Shown in pieces: positions 11,112 through 19,962 of a stretch of 64,000 nt of DNA. Origin of the DNA: Planctomycetes bacterium UBA2386 (lineage in GTDB: Bacteria > Planctomycetota > UBA1135 > UBA2386); the NCBI GenBank assembly GCA_002343845.1, contig DDSQ01000175.1, forward strand, positions 1 through 64,000. Direction: 5' to 3'. Positions within the stretch are counted from its first letter, which is position 1; each line of letters opens with the position of its first letter. Both the position numbers and the translations under genes were made by a program. The notes under the pieces are model-generated. The model was not told where the DNA came from, ran no database searches, and saw only the letters and a program-made list of their open reading frames with translations.

Positions 11112-12221
11112 GTGGCCTACCTCGACCACGCGGCGACGAGTTGGCCGAAGTCCGCCGCGGTGCTCGCGGCGGTGCAGCGCTGGTTCTCCGACGTCGGCGT
11201 CAGCGAAGCTCGCGGCGCGTCGTCGCGGTGCGGGCTGGCGGCGCACGAAGTCGGGTTCGCGCGCGCCAGCATCGGGCGCATGGTCGGACTGCCGGCCGAG
11301 CGCGTGGCGTTCGTCAGCGGCGCGACCGAGGGTTGCAACCTCGCGTTGCGAGCGCTGCTGCGCCGGCCCGCGCGGGTGCTGACCACCGCGTTCGAACACA
11401 GCTCCGTCGCGCGCCCGCTGCGTGCGCTGCAGGCCGAACGCGGTCTGGAGGTGCAGGTGTTGCCGCCGCGCGACGGCGCCCTGACGGCGGCCGCCGTCGC
11501 CGAGGCTCTCGCGCGCTCGGCCGCCGACGTGCTGGTGTTCACGCACGCGAGCAACGTGACCGGGGCTGCGTTCGACGCCGCGGCGATCTGCGCCGTGGCC
11601 CGGGCGCACGGCACGACGACGGTGCTCGACGCCAGCCAGACCGCGGGCCTGCTCGACCTCCGCGTTGGCGCCGACGTCGTGATCGCCAGCGGCCACAAGG
11701 CGCTCGGCGGCCCGCCGGGCATCGGCTTCGTTGCCACGGCGATGCCCTTGGCGCCGCAGAAGCAGGGCGGCACCGGCCAGGGCGTTGCCCGCGACGTGCA
11801 CCCGACCGAGTGGCCGGCGGCCTTCGAGGCCGGCACGCCGAACACGCCGGCAATCTTCGGGCTCGCCGCCGCGCTGCGCGAACTGCCGCCCGCCCGGAAG
11901 CTCCAACAGGCGCTCGCCCATCTCGACCAGTTCACCCTCGGGTTGCAGTCGCTGCCGGGATTCCGCCTGCTGCCGGTCGCGACGCCGCAGCGCGTTCCGC
12001 TGTGCAGCTTCGTGCACGAGAGCCTCGATCCGGCGGAGATCGCTGCCGTGCTGGCCGGCGCAGGCGTCGACGTGCGCAGCGGGCATCACTGCGCGCCGTG
12101 GCTGCACGAACCTCTCGGCACCGCTCGCGGCGGCACGGTGCGCGTCAGCACGAGCGACACCACGACGGCAGCCGAGGTGCGACAGGCCCTCGCCGTGCTC
12201 GCGTCGCTCGCCGCGGGCTGA
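11112..12221 (+). CDS. Class V aminotransferase, cysteine desulfurase (NifS/Csd-like)
   Basis: 369 residues from GTG 11112. The N-terminus YLDHAATSWPK is family-typical. The PLP lysine is K196 in SGHKALGGPPG, His is in the AFEHSSV region, and the mobile-loop catalytic cysteine is C327 in RSGHHCAPWLH, a SufS/CsdA (group II) context. It would release sulfur from cysteine as a persulfide for the E1-like enzyme encoded 3 bp upstream, for Fe-S assembly or for tRNA/cofactor thiolation. Which acceptor it serves cannot be told from the sequence. It ends 10 bp from the convergent gene's stop. Confidence 0.9.
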   Translation: MAYLDHAATSWPKSAAVLAAVQRWFSDVGVSEARGASSRCGLAAHEVGFARASIGRMVGLPAERVAFVSGATEGCNLALRALLRRPARVLTTAFEHSSVARPLRALQAERGLEVQVLPPRDGALTAAAVAEALARSAADVLVFTHASNVTGAAFDAAAICAVARAHGTTTVLDASQTAGLLDLRVGADVVIASGHKALGGPPGIGFVATAMPLAPQKQGGTGQGVARDVHPTEWPAAFEAGTPNTPAIFGLAAALRELPPARKLQQALAHLDQFTLGLQSLPGFRLLPVATPQRVPLCSFVHESLDPAEIAAVLAGAGVDVRSGHHCAPWLHEPLGTARGGTVRVSTSDTTTAAEVRQALAVLASLAAG

Positions 12222-12231
12222 CGGCGCCGGT

Positions 12232-13776
12232 TCAGTTCGGCAGTCGGTGTTCGGCCGGCATCGGCGCGCGCGGCGCCTGCAGGAAGTCGAACAGCGCCAC
12301 GGCGACGGTGAAGAAGCCGTCATCGCGGTCGAGACCGCTCGGGATGTAGCGCTGGTCGGGACGCACGGAGGGCTGGTACTTGTGGCCCCCAGGGTTGCTG
12401 CCCGCGAGCAGCACGTCGCGCAGCAGCAGCCGTTCGAGCGCGAACACGCCGCAGCGCGGATGGCTGCCCCATCGCCACAGCGTCTCTTCGAGCAACGGCC
12501 GCAGCGCGCGCCGTTCGAGCCGTCCGTCGGCAACCAACCGGATCGCCGCGGTCAGGCGAGAGTCGCGGCACGACGCCTCCCGATCGACGGCAACGCCGGC
12601 CGCGGCGCGAACCAGCTGCCACTCGGGCAGCCCTGGCACGTCGTCGACGGCGACGGCAGCGGGAGATGCTTCGCCCGCCAGGCGGAACGCGAGCGCCACC
12701 GCGACGTGCGCGCGCACGGACGGCTGCGCCGCCCAACGGTCGCGCTGCGCCAGGATCCGCGCCACCGGATGCGCGAAGGCGTAGGCGACCGCCAACCGTT
12801 CGGGTTGTTCATCGCGCAGCAGCGCGTCGGGCCCGAGTTGCTCCGCGAACGCCAACGCGGTCGGCGGATGACCGCATGCGGTGCGCAGCCGCTGCAGATC
12901 GAGCCGTGGCCCATCGCTGCGCAGTTCGCCCGCCGTCGCGGCGAACCAGATCGCCGTGTCGCGCGCCGCGGCCATCGCCTCGCCCGGCATCGCCAGCACG
13001 TCCAGCGCGCGTTGCCGCATCGGGTCGCCCGACTGCCCGGCACGGGCCGCGCCGAGCAGGCCGCCGCGCCAGACCAGGTCGGCATGGCGCTCGGGCGCGC
13101 GCAGTTGCCAGAACTTCGCCGCCACCGACGGCGACAGCGGCAGTCCCGCGAACGACGCCGCTGCAGCGGCACCGGCGTCGTCGAGATCGAACGCCGGAGC
13201 AGCGGCCACTGCGCCTGGCACGCGCACCGCCGCCATCGTCACCGCCACGGCCAGCAGGCGTGGCGGCGTCTTCGTCGCTGCGAGGAACGTCGGCCAGAAG
13301 TCGTCGATCGGCCGAGGTCGCTCGGGCCCCAACGCCACGAGCATCGCCGCGAGCGTGCGTTCTTCGAGGCGCGGCTTGGGTTGCGCGAGCCAGCGGAACA
13401 GCCGGGCGTCCTCGTGCAGTCCGCCGGCCAGCGACGCAGCGCCGAGCATCACCAGGCGCGGCCGCACGTTCGCCTTCTCGGACTCGAGCAGTTCCCACAG
13501 CAACGGTACGGCGGGCCGGCCCAGATCCGCCGCGAGCTGCCAACCCGCAGCCATGTCGGCGGTCGACGCCGAGGTCAGCAACCGGCGGAATCGGTCGAAC
13601 AGCGCCTCGTCGCGGCCGGTGATCCAGCCCGGACCGTCGACGGCATGGGCGCCACCGTCCTGGCCCGGCATGCGTTCAGCCGCCCCGACCAGCAGGCCGA
13701 TAACCAAGAGCCTCGAGATCCGGTTCCACCACTGCTCGTAGCGGGAAGCGGTTGGACATCGTCGGGGATTGCGCAT
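12232..13776 (-). CDS. Exported or membrane-anchored HEAT-like protein of unknown function
   Basis: 514 residues. ATG 13776 gives a basic N-terminus and one hydrophobic segment (about residues 20-34, RLLVIGLLVGAA), a signal peptide or anchor. The rest is Ala/Leu-rich helical repeat sequence, with elements such as ADLGRPAVPLLWELLES that resemble HEAT units. I do not recognise a named family. The ATG overlaps by two bases the divergent ATG of the next gene (shared CATG at 13774-13777), so one of the two starts may be internal in vivo. No catalytic motif is visible. Confidence 0.7.
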   Translation of the reverse strand: MRNPRRCPTASRYEQWWNRISRLLVIGLLVGAAERMPGQDGGAHAVDGPGWITGRDEALFDRFRRLLTSASTADMAAGWQLAADLGRPAVPLLWELLESEKANVRPRLVMLGAASLAGGLHEDARLFRWLAQPKPRLEERTLAAMLVALGPERPRPIDDFWPTFLAATKTPPRLLAVAVTMAAVRVPGAVAAAPAFDLDDAGAAAAASFAGLPLSPSVAAKFWQLRAPERHADLVWRGGLLGAARAGQSGDPMRQRALDVLAMPGEAMAAARDTAIWFAATAGELRSDGPRLDLQRLRTACGHPPTALAFAEQLGPDALLRDEQPERLAVAYAFAHPVARILAQRDRWAAQPSVRAHVAVALAFRLAGEASPAAVAVDDVPGLPEWQLVRAAAGVAVDREASCRDSRLTAAIRLVADGRLERRALRPLLEETLWRWGSHPRCGVFALERLLLRDVLLAGSNPGGHKYQPSVRPDQRYIPSGLDRDDGFFTVAVALFDFLQAPRAPMPAEHRLPN

Positions 13777-16700
13777 GTCCGAGAAAACTGAGCTCCTGAC
13801 CGACGCCGAAGTCGAGTTCCTGCTGAACGCCGCGGCCGCGGAGACGGCCGAGGTGTCGGCAGCGGAACTCGAGGGGGTGCCCGGTCGGGAAGTGACGATG
13901 CGGGGCGATCTCGAGCAGATCAACCTCGCCGACATCTTCCAGACGCTGGCGATGTCGAAGATGGAGGGCGTGCTGCGAGTGCGCAACCCCCTCGAAGAAC
14001 GGCAGATCCACTGCCGCGATGGGTTCGTGCGCATCCACCTCCCCAACCGTCTCCAGGTCCGGCGGCTCGGACAGTGCCTGTTGCACGCGGGGCTGATCGG
14101 TCTCGGAGAGTTGAAGGCGGCCCTGGTCGCGCAGCGCACCGAGAAGCGGCTGCTCGGCGAAGTACTCGTCGCGCAAGGCAGCGTCACGCAGGAGGCGATC
14201 GACGAGCTGCTGGCGAGGCAGACGGCCGAGGATCTGTTCGCGCTGTTCACCTGGCAGCACGGCTCGTTCGAGTTCTTCAAGGGGCCGCCCAGCGAAGGGC
14301 TCAGCCGCGCGCTGACGGGCGGCGCCGAGTACGAGATCAGCAGCCTGCTGCTCGAGGTCGCCCGCCGTTCCGACGAGTGGGAGACAATCCACGAGACGCT
14401 CGGCAGCCTCGACGAAGTCGCCGCTCGGGTCCCCGAGACGCAACTCGCCGAAGAGTCGCCCGCACTCCATCGCACCGTCTGGACGACGATCAGCGGCACG
14501 GCTTCCTACCGCGAGATCGCCCAGGCGCTGCCGGACGGTCTGTTCGACGTCGCTCGCGCCGCGCGGGATCTCGTGCGGCAGGGGTTGGTGGAGAATATCG
14601 ACGACGCCGCAATGCTGGCGGTGGCGAAGCAGCAGGCGACGAGCGAGACGCAGAAGCGCGCCCTGCTGACGCTGCAGTGCCTGCGCGACCGTTCCGGGGA
14701 GCGTGCGGTCGACACGCTGCGCGGCATGGCGACCGTGCTCGAACAACTCGGCGAACGTCGTCAGGCCGGCAGTCTCCTGCTGGCCGCGGCGCAACGGCTG
14801 TTCGACTCACAAGGGGCGCTCGACCTGGCGCGGGCGGCTCGGCGGCTCGCGCCTCGCGACCTGCCGACGCTCACGTTCCTGCGGGGGCTGCTGGTGGAAC
14901 ATGTTCCCGGCGGGGCCGCGGAACTCGACCAGATCACGCTCGACCTGCTCGACGCGATGGTCGAGGCCAACCAACCGGCTCCGGCTCTCGAGATGATCGC
15001 GGCAGCGCGAGCCGCGGGACCGTTGTCCCCGGCGATGCTGCAACGCGAGGTGCGCGCCCGGCAGCGGGATCGCGACCTGCCGGGCGCCAAGCGGGTGATC
15101 GAGGAACTCGCGCAGGCGCTCGATGCGCGCGGCGAGACCCAGCAGGCGAACGAAGCCTGGTCGGCGCTGCTGCGCCTCGACCGCAGCCGCAAGGACGTGC
15201 GCAAGCTGCTCGCCCATCGCCGGCGGACCCGCTTCGACCGCATCCTGCGCATCGTCGTCGCCGCGATCGTGCTGGTCAGCGTCGCCGGCATGGGCGTGGT
15301 CTGGTGGCGGGAACAGACCTGGGCCACCGCGTACCAAAGTGCGGATCGTGACATCACCGAGATGCTGGGCCGCGACGACGTCGCTGGCGCCCGAGCCCGA
15401 TTCACGGCGCTGACGGACGAGATCGGTACGTGCGAGAGCACCGAATCCCTGGACCACGCGATCCGCAACGCCGAGACGGAGCGTCGCACGAAGACGCAGT
15501 CGGCCCTGCGGCAACGCATCAGCAGCGCGCTGGCCACCGCGTCCCGCCACATGGACAGCGGCGAACTGCGCCAGGCGCTCGCGACCTATGAGGCGATGGC
15601 CCAGGAACCGGAGGCTCGTGCCGAGATGGCCGAGGCGGCCAGTGCGCGCCTCGAATCCGCCGTGCAGACCCTCGAACAGGTCGGCAAGGGGATCGCATCG
15701 CACATGCCGCCGCCGCCCGATGCCATGCTCGGCAGCGCGGTCGTTCTCGAAGGTCAGCGCGCCCTGAAGGCGGCCTGCTCGCCGCTGGCGCTGCAGCTCT
15801 ACTTCGAGATCGAAGCGCTGCTCGCCGACGGCGTGCCCACCTTCCTGCCCGAAGCGTTGCGCGATCGATGCCAGCGGTTGCCGGCAGCGCATGGGCCGGC
15901 CTTCCGCCGCGCGCGCGAACTGCACGCGGCCTATGCCGAGGCGGTCGCCCGGAACGAGCACCAACGCCAACTCGATCCGATGTTCAAGGCAGCGCAGGAG
16001 CGGGAGCGCGAGCACGATTTCGCCGGCGCGCTCGAGCGCTACCGCGAACTCGAACGCCAGCCCTCGAACAGCGACGACCTGCGCGAGCACTTCCGCGATC
16101 GCGTCGCGCGCAACGCGACGATCGTGCGCCTGCTCGACGCGCTGCAGACTGCCACGGCCGCCGGCGACCATGCGACGGCCCTGCAGCAGTTGCGCGCCTT
16201 GCGGCTCGCGTTCCCCGAAGTGCCGTTCGCGCAGATGGTGCGGCTGCCGGTGCACGTGCGCAGCAGCCCCTCGGGTGCGGCCGTGCGATGCAACGGCCAA
16301 CCCGTCGGCAAGACGCCGATGGTGCTGGCGCGGCATCCGGCCGACACGACGGTCCTCGAACTCGAACTGCCGGGCTTCCTGTCCGCGACGACGACGGTCG
16401 TCGGGGAGGAGACCTCGGAGTGGTCGCGCTGGCTCTATCTGCCGAGTGATCGCAGTTGGAACGTCGGCAAGGCCGTGACCGGGGCCCCGGCGGTTGCTGG
16501 CGACTCGCTGCTGCTGACGGATCGCAGCGGCAACCTCCAACACTGGTCGTCGACCGGCGAGCGCCGTTGGTCGGTCCCGACCGGCGACGTCTCCGGACTG
16601 CCCAGCCGCCCACTGGCGTACGGCGACTTCGCCCTGGTCGCCACGCTCGACGGCGACCTGACGGCGTTCTCGATCGCCGACGGTCGGCCCGCGTGGACCG

Positions 16701-17392
16701 AAGGCAACCTGCCCACCGAAGTCGAGCCGGCTCTGATCGAGTCGTTCCTCTTCGTCGCCGACACCCGCAACACCCTGCACCGGATCGACCTGAACGACCG
16801 CAGCCGCCGTCAGTGCGAGATCGGCTTCCGCGCCGAGGGTCGACTGGTCGCCCACGGCTCGACCCTGATCGCGATCGGGGAGAACGGCCGCATGCGGGCC
16901 TTCGACTCCACCACGCTCGAGACGCTGTGGACGCGCGGCCTGGGCGACAGCGGCTCGCTGCTCGGCACGATCGACCTCGGAGTCCTGGTCGTCGTCGACG
17001 AGCGCGGCCGGGTTGCCGGGATCGATCCGACGAAGGGCACGCAGCAGTGGCAGCACGCCTTGGACGACGAGACGATCGCCGCGCCGATGCCTTCGCCGGC
17101 CGGCGTGTGGGTCGCGACCCGTCGCCACCTGACCCGATTCGATTCCCGCACCGGGAAGGTGCTCGCCGCCGTCGCCGCGACTGGCGAAGACTGGCGCGGG
17201 CCTGCTGCCAGCTTCGGCAATCGTCTGCTGGTCGGTCTGCAGAACGGAGACACCGAGGTGCGCGACCTGCTCGGCGGCGAGCCCCTCTACCGCCTGAAGA
17301 ACAGTCGCCACGCGGCGGTGTACGCCGTGGCATCGGGCCTGCTGGTCGCGGAGCCGGATGGCGCCGTGCAGTGGTTCACCGCCTTGCGGTGA
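13775..17392 (+). CDS. DUF4388 + helical/TPR-like + transmembrane + PEGA + PQQ beta-propeller hybrid protein
   Basis: 1,205 residues. Residues about 30-175 match the DUF4388 (PatA N-terminal-like) pattern: GDLEQINLADIFQTLAMSKM, then a basal-body-like EAL-free helical region. Residues 180-480 are helical and TPR-like. One membrane helix lies at about 487-512 (ILRIVVAAIVLVSVAGMGVV), so the N-terminal half is cytosolic and the C-terminal half periplasmic. A PEGA-like domain (about 822-875, VRSSPSGAAVRCNGQPVGKT) is followed by PQQ-type beta-propeller repeats (about 892-1205). There is no kinase domain, although these modules often accompany one. A sensing or scaffolding role across the membrane is inferred. 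ATG 13775 was chosen over an in-frame TTG 6 bp upstream. Confidence 0.82.
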   Translation: MSEKTELLTDAEVEFLLNAAAAETAEVSAAELEGVPGREVTMRGDLEQINLADIFQTLAMSKMEGVLRVRNPLEERQIHCRDGFVRIHLPNRLQVRRLGQCLLHAGLIGLGELKAALVAQRTEKRLLGEVLVAQGSVTQEAIDELLARQTAEDLFALFTWQHGSFEFFKGPPSEGLSRALTGGAEYEISSLLLEVARRSDEWETIHETLGSLDEVAARVPETQLAEESPALHRTVWTTISGTASYREIAQALPDGLFDVARAARDLVRQGLVENIDDAAMLAVAKQQATSETQKRALLTLQCLRDRSGERAVDTLRGMATVLEQLGERRQAGSLLLAAAQRLFDSQGALDLARAARRLAPRDLPTLTFLRGLLVEHVPGGAAELDQITLDLLDAMVEANQPAPALEMIAAARAAGPLSPAMLQREVRARQRDRDLPGAKRVIEELAQALDARGETQQANEAWSALLRLDRSRKDVRKLLAHRRRTRFDRILRIVVAAIVLVSVAGMGVVWWREQTWATAYQSADRDITEMLGRDDVAGARARFTALTDEIGTCESTESLDHAIRNAETERRTKTQSALRQRISSALATASRHMDSGELRQALATYEAMAQEPEARAEMAEAASARLESAVQTLEQVGKGIASHMPPPPDAMLGSAVVLEGQRALKAACSPLALQLYFEIEALLADGVPTFLPEALRDRCQRLPAAHGPAFRRARELHAAYAEAVARNEHQRQLDPMFKAAQEREREHDFAGALERYRELERQPSNSDDLREHFRDRVARNATIVRLLDALQTATAAGDHATALQQLRALRLAFPEVPFAQMVRLPVHVRSSPSGAAVRCNGQPVGKTPMVLARHPADTTVLELELPGFLSATTTVVGEETSEWSRWLYLPSDRSWNVGKAVTGAPAVAGDSLLLTDRSGNLQHWSSTGERRWSVPTGDVSGLPSRPLAYGDFALVATLDGDLTAFSIADGRPAWTEGNLPTEVEPALIESFLFVADTRNTLHRIDLNDRSRRQCEIGFRAEGRLVAHGSTLIAIGENGRMRAFDSTTLETLWTRGLGDSGSLLGTIDLGVLVVVDERGRVAGIDPTKGTQQWQHALDDETIAAPMPSPAGVWVATRRHLTRFDSRTGKVLAAVAATGEDWRGPAASFGNRLLVGLQNGDTEVRDLLGGEPLYRLKNSRHAAVYAVASGLLVAEPDGAVQWFTALR

Positions 17393-17751
17393 TGCGCACT
17401 GTCGACGCCCCGTCGTCGGGCCGTCTGAATCTCGGCACGCGATGCGTTCCTGCGACTTGCCCGATACGCCGCATGGCATGGTCGTCACCGGCGTGCGCGT
17501 CGCATCCCAGCGACTTCCGCCGGCGCCGAGGGCCAGAAAGCCCGCGCCCGCTCGTCGGAACTCACGGGGGCTTGCGGCGGCTGTCCAGGATCGAGCCGCG
17601 GCTGCTTGCCGCCTGGGGCCGCTGTCATGGCCGGCAACCGACCACTGCGTGCGGGTCGCGCGGCGTCCGCCGCAGATCCGCTCAGGCCAACCCTCTCGGC
17701 ACGTCGATTGCTCTCCGACGTTTGCCCTGCAACTCGTTCCTGCTTCGATTC
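17393..17751. other. Intergenic region, 359 bp, no gene seen
   Basis: It lies between the PQQ protein and the PEP-CTERM gene. No reading frame here looks coding, because those that cross it are out of frame with recognised genes and have no recognisable protein features. I could not fit a tRNA or a riboswitch I know. It may hold the promoter and leader of the PEP-CTERM gene. Confidence 0.4.
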
Positions 17752-18165
17752 ATGCGCCAACTCTCGATCCTGTCCCTGACCGCCAGCCTGTTGCTGGTCG
17801 GTTGCGCGGACCACGCGGGCACGTCGCTCGCCCGCACCGCGCCGCCGACCCCGATCAACCAGCCTGACGCTGGTGCCGGTGGCACGGGCGGGGGTTCCGG
17901 GAATCCGACGACCAGCCCCGAGACCAAGGGTGGCCAACTGCCGCCGGACGGCACGGTCGCTGGGACGACGGGAGCCGGCAGTGGCACCAGCGGCAGCGGT
18001 GGCCCGGGTTCCATCGGCAACGCCGGCAACGGTCCGGCTCCGAACGTGCCCCCCGAGGGCGGTGCGCCGGTCCCCGAGCCGAGCACTCTCCTGCTGGTGG
18101 GCACCGGCCTCGCTGGCGCCGCCTTGCTGCGCCGCCGCCGCCGCCCCGAGGTCGAGAAGGCCTGA
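17752..18165 (+). CDS. Small Gly-rich PEP-CTERM protein with an N-terminal lipobox
   Basis: 137 residues. The N-terminus MRQLSILSLTASLLLVGC is a lipoprotein signal peptide with lipobox LVGC. The middle (about residues 30-105) is low-complexity Gly/Pro/Thr/Ser. The C-terminus is a textbook PEP-CTERM sorting signal: VPEPSTLLLVGTGLAG, hydrophobic run, then RRRRR. PEP-CTERM proteins are cut by exosortase and usually tied to extracellular polysaccharide systems. Having both a lipid anchor and an exosortase signal is odd. No exosortase gene lies in the window. Start ATG 17752 is the only one that gives the signal peptide. Confidence 0.88.
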   Translation: MRQLSILSLTASLLLVGCADHAGTSLARTAPPTPINQPDAGAGGTGGGSGNPTTSPETKGGQLPPDGTVAGTTGAGSGTSGSGGPGSIGNAGNGPAPNVPPEGGAPVPEPSTLLLVGTGLAGAALLRRRRRPEVEKA

Positions 18166-18183
18166 GATCGTTATCGTCGGCGT

Positions 18184-19149
18184 GTGCGCCCCGCCGACCC
18201 GTCCACCCCGCTGATCCTGCGATCGCGGGTGCCTGGCAACGCCGGCGGTGGATCGCTGCTCGACTACCTCGCCGCGCGCTTTCCGTACCACACGCGAGCG
18301 CAGTGGGCTGACGAGATCCTGGCCGGTCGCATCCGCGTCGACGGCGGCGTTCCGCTTGCCGGACAGCGCCTGCGCGCTGGCGCCGAGGTCGCCTACACGC
18401 GCCCCCACGCCGAGCCGTTCGTCGACGACCGCATCGGCGTGCTGCACGAAGACGCCGACCTGCTGGTCGTCGACAAGCCCGCACACCTGCCGATGCACGC
18501 TGACGGTCCGTTCGTGCGGGCCACCCTCATCAACCTGCTGCGCACGCAGCGCCGGGAGCCGGAACTGAGCCTCGTGCACCGACTGGACCGCGAGACCAGC
18601 GGGGTGTGCGTCGTGGCGCGGACCGCCGCGGCTCGCGCGCATCTGCCCAACGAGTTCGCCGCGCGGGGCGTGCTCAAGCGCTACCTGGCCGTGGTGCACG
18701 GGCACGTTGCCGGCGACTTCCGCTGTGACGAGCCGATCGGCCGGGCGCGAGAGAGCAGTGTCGCCGTGCGGCGGGCAGTCGGCGCTGCGGCGCTGGCACC
18801 AGAGCCGGCCAGCACGGACTTCGTGGTGGTCGAGCGTGGGCACGACGTGACCCTGCTGCGCTGCGAACCCCGCACGGGGCGCACCCACCAGATCCGCGTG
18901 CACCTCGAGAGCGTTGGGCACCCGATCGTCGGCGACAAGCTGTACGGGCGCACCGACGCGGAGTTCGTCGCGTTCGTGCGGGCGGTGAAACAGAGCGGCG
19001 ACGTGCGCACGACCGTCGGCAGCGGACCGGATCGCCACCTGCTCCACGCCAGCTCGCTGCAGTTCGTCCACCCACGGACGAACGAGCTGGTCACCTACGA
19101 ATCACCGTTGCCGGCGCTGTTTCGGGAACGGCTGATGGCCGCGCCATGA
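18184..19149 (+). CDS. RluA-family RNA pseudouridine synthase
   Basis: 321 residues from GTG 18184. An S4-like RNA-binding part (about 10-75, LDYLAARFPYHTRAQWADEI) precedes the catalytic domain, with HRLDRETSG at about residue 138 carrying the catalytic aspartate. RTGRTHQIRVHLESVGHPIVGD completes the RluA signature. It isomerises uridine in rRNA or tRNA; which site is not decidable from sequence (RluA, RluC and RluD subfamilies are close). Its stop overlaps the next ATG (ATGA at 19146-19149). Confidence 0.93.
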   Translation: MRPADPSTPLILRSRVPGNAGGGSLLDYLAARFPYHTRAQWADEILAGRIRVDGGVPLAGQRLRAGAEVAYTRPHAEPFVDDRIGVLHEDADLLVVDKPAHLPMHADGPFVRATLINLLRTQRREPELSLVHRLDRETSGVCVVARTAAARAHLPNEFAARGVLKRYLAVVHGHVAGDFRCDEPIGRARESSVAVRRAVGAAALAPEPASTDFVVVERGHDVTLLRCEPRTGRTHQIRVHLESVGHPIVGDKLYGRTDAEFVAFVRAVKQSGDVRTTVGSGPDRHLLHASSLQFVHPRTNELVTYESPLPALFRERLMAAP

Positions 19150-19868
19150 CGCCGCGCTCGACAGCGCGCGCACGCAGAGCCAACATGCACGCGATGTTCG
19201 TCGCGCGCGGCGCCAGGGGCGTTCTGCTGTTCGGCGCGGCGTGTGCTGCAGCGCCGGCAACCGTCGCCGATCCGTGCGCGGAGTTGTTCGCGGCCATGCC
19301 GCACGAGTGGTCCGAGCGAATGCCGGCCGTGTACTCGCTCGGGGCCCCGGCGACGCCGCGACTGCTCGCGCTGCTGCGCGAGCGTCCCCTCGAACCGGGC
19401 GCGCCGGCCGCAGTCTGCGTGCTCGGGCGTTTGGGCGGCGACGGCGTCGCGGCCGCGCTGTGCTTGCTGGTCGCCGATCGCAGCCCGCTTGCGGTCGAAG
19501 CAGCGCTGGCCCTCGGCGAACTGCGTGCCACCTCCGCGGTCGAGACTCTGCAGGCGTGCGTGAACGACCCGGCGGCCGATGCCACCACGCGCACCGCCGC
19601 GGCATGCGCGCTGGTGCGTTGCGGCGCCAAGGCCGCGGCGGGTCCCTTGCTGCGCGCGGTGCTGCTCGCCGGCACGCCGGCCGGGGCGACGATCGGCCGC
19701 GACCTGGGCCTCCCCCAGCGACCACGCTGGGCGCTCGAGCGTTACCTGGTGCAGCGCATGCTCGCACAGGAGGGAGCGCCCGAGCTGGCGTTGGCTCTCG
19801 ACCCCGATGCGAGTTGGCCCGATCTCGTGGCCGTCACCGAACGCATCTCCGCCTGGCTCGGGAACTGA
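19146..19868 (+). CDS. Exported HEAT-like repeat protein of unknown function
   Basis: 240 residues if started at ATG 19146, which overlaps the pseudouridine synthase stop. ATG 19185 or 19194 would give a shorter signal peptide (hydrophobic run GVLLFGAACAAAPATVA). The mature part shows repeated helical units, such as AVEAALALGELRATSAVETLQACV followed by AAACALVRCGAKAAAGPLL, in the style of HEAT/PBS-lyase repeats. No catalytic residue pattern is seen. It is coupled in expression to the synthase by position. Confidence 0.7.
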   Translation: MTPRSTARARRANMHAMFVARGARGVLLFGAACAAAPATVADPCAELFAAMPHEWSERMPAVYSLGAPATPRLLALLRERPLEPGAPAAVCVLGRLGGDGVAAALCLLVADRSPLAVEAALALGELRATSAVETLQACVNDPAADATTRTAAACALVRCGAKAAAGPLLRAVLLAGTPAGATIGRDLGLPQRPRWALERYLVQRMLAQEGAPELALALDPDASWPDLVAVTERISAWLGN

Positions 19869-19962
19869 TCCCTAGCGTGTGCTCGCCGGGTCGTGGGCCG
19901 TGGCGTCCTCCGCGGCAGCGCACCCAAGAGACGTGTTCCCCCGGCTCGCGCTGCGCGGAACC

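Noticed and set aside
14807..17488. An 893-residue minus-strand frame
   Set aside because: It is opposite the DUF4388-PEGA-PQQ gene, whose plus-strand protein has recognisable motifs; the antisense product is low-complexity Arg/Gly/Val.
17393..17751. A possible riboswitch (e.g. cyclic di-GMP) before the PEP-CTERM gene
   Set aside because: I could not fit the conserved core of a c-di-GMP or any other riboswitch I know; it is only GC-rich spacer with weak stems.
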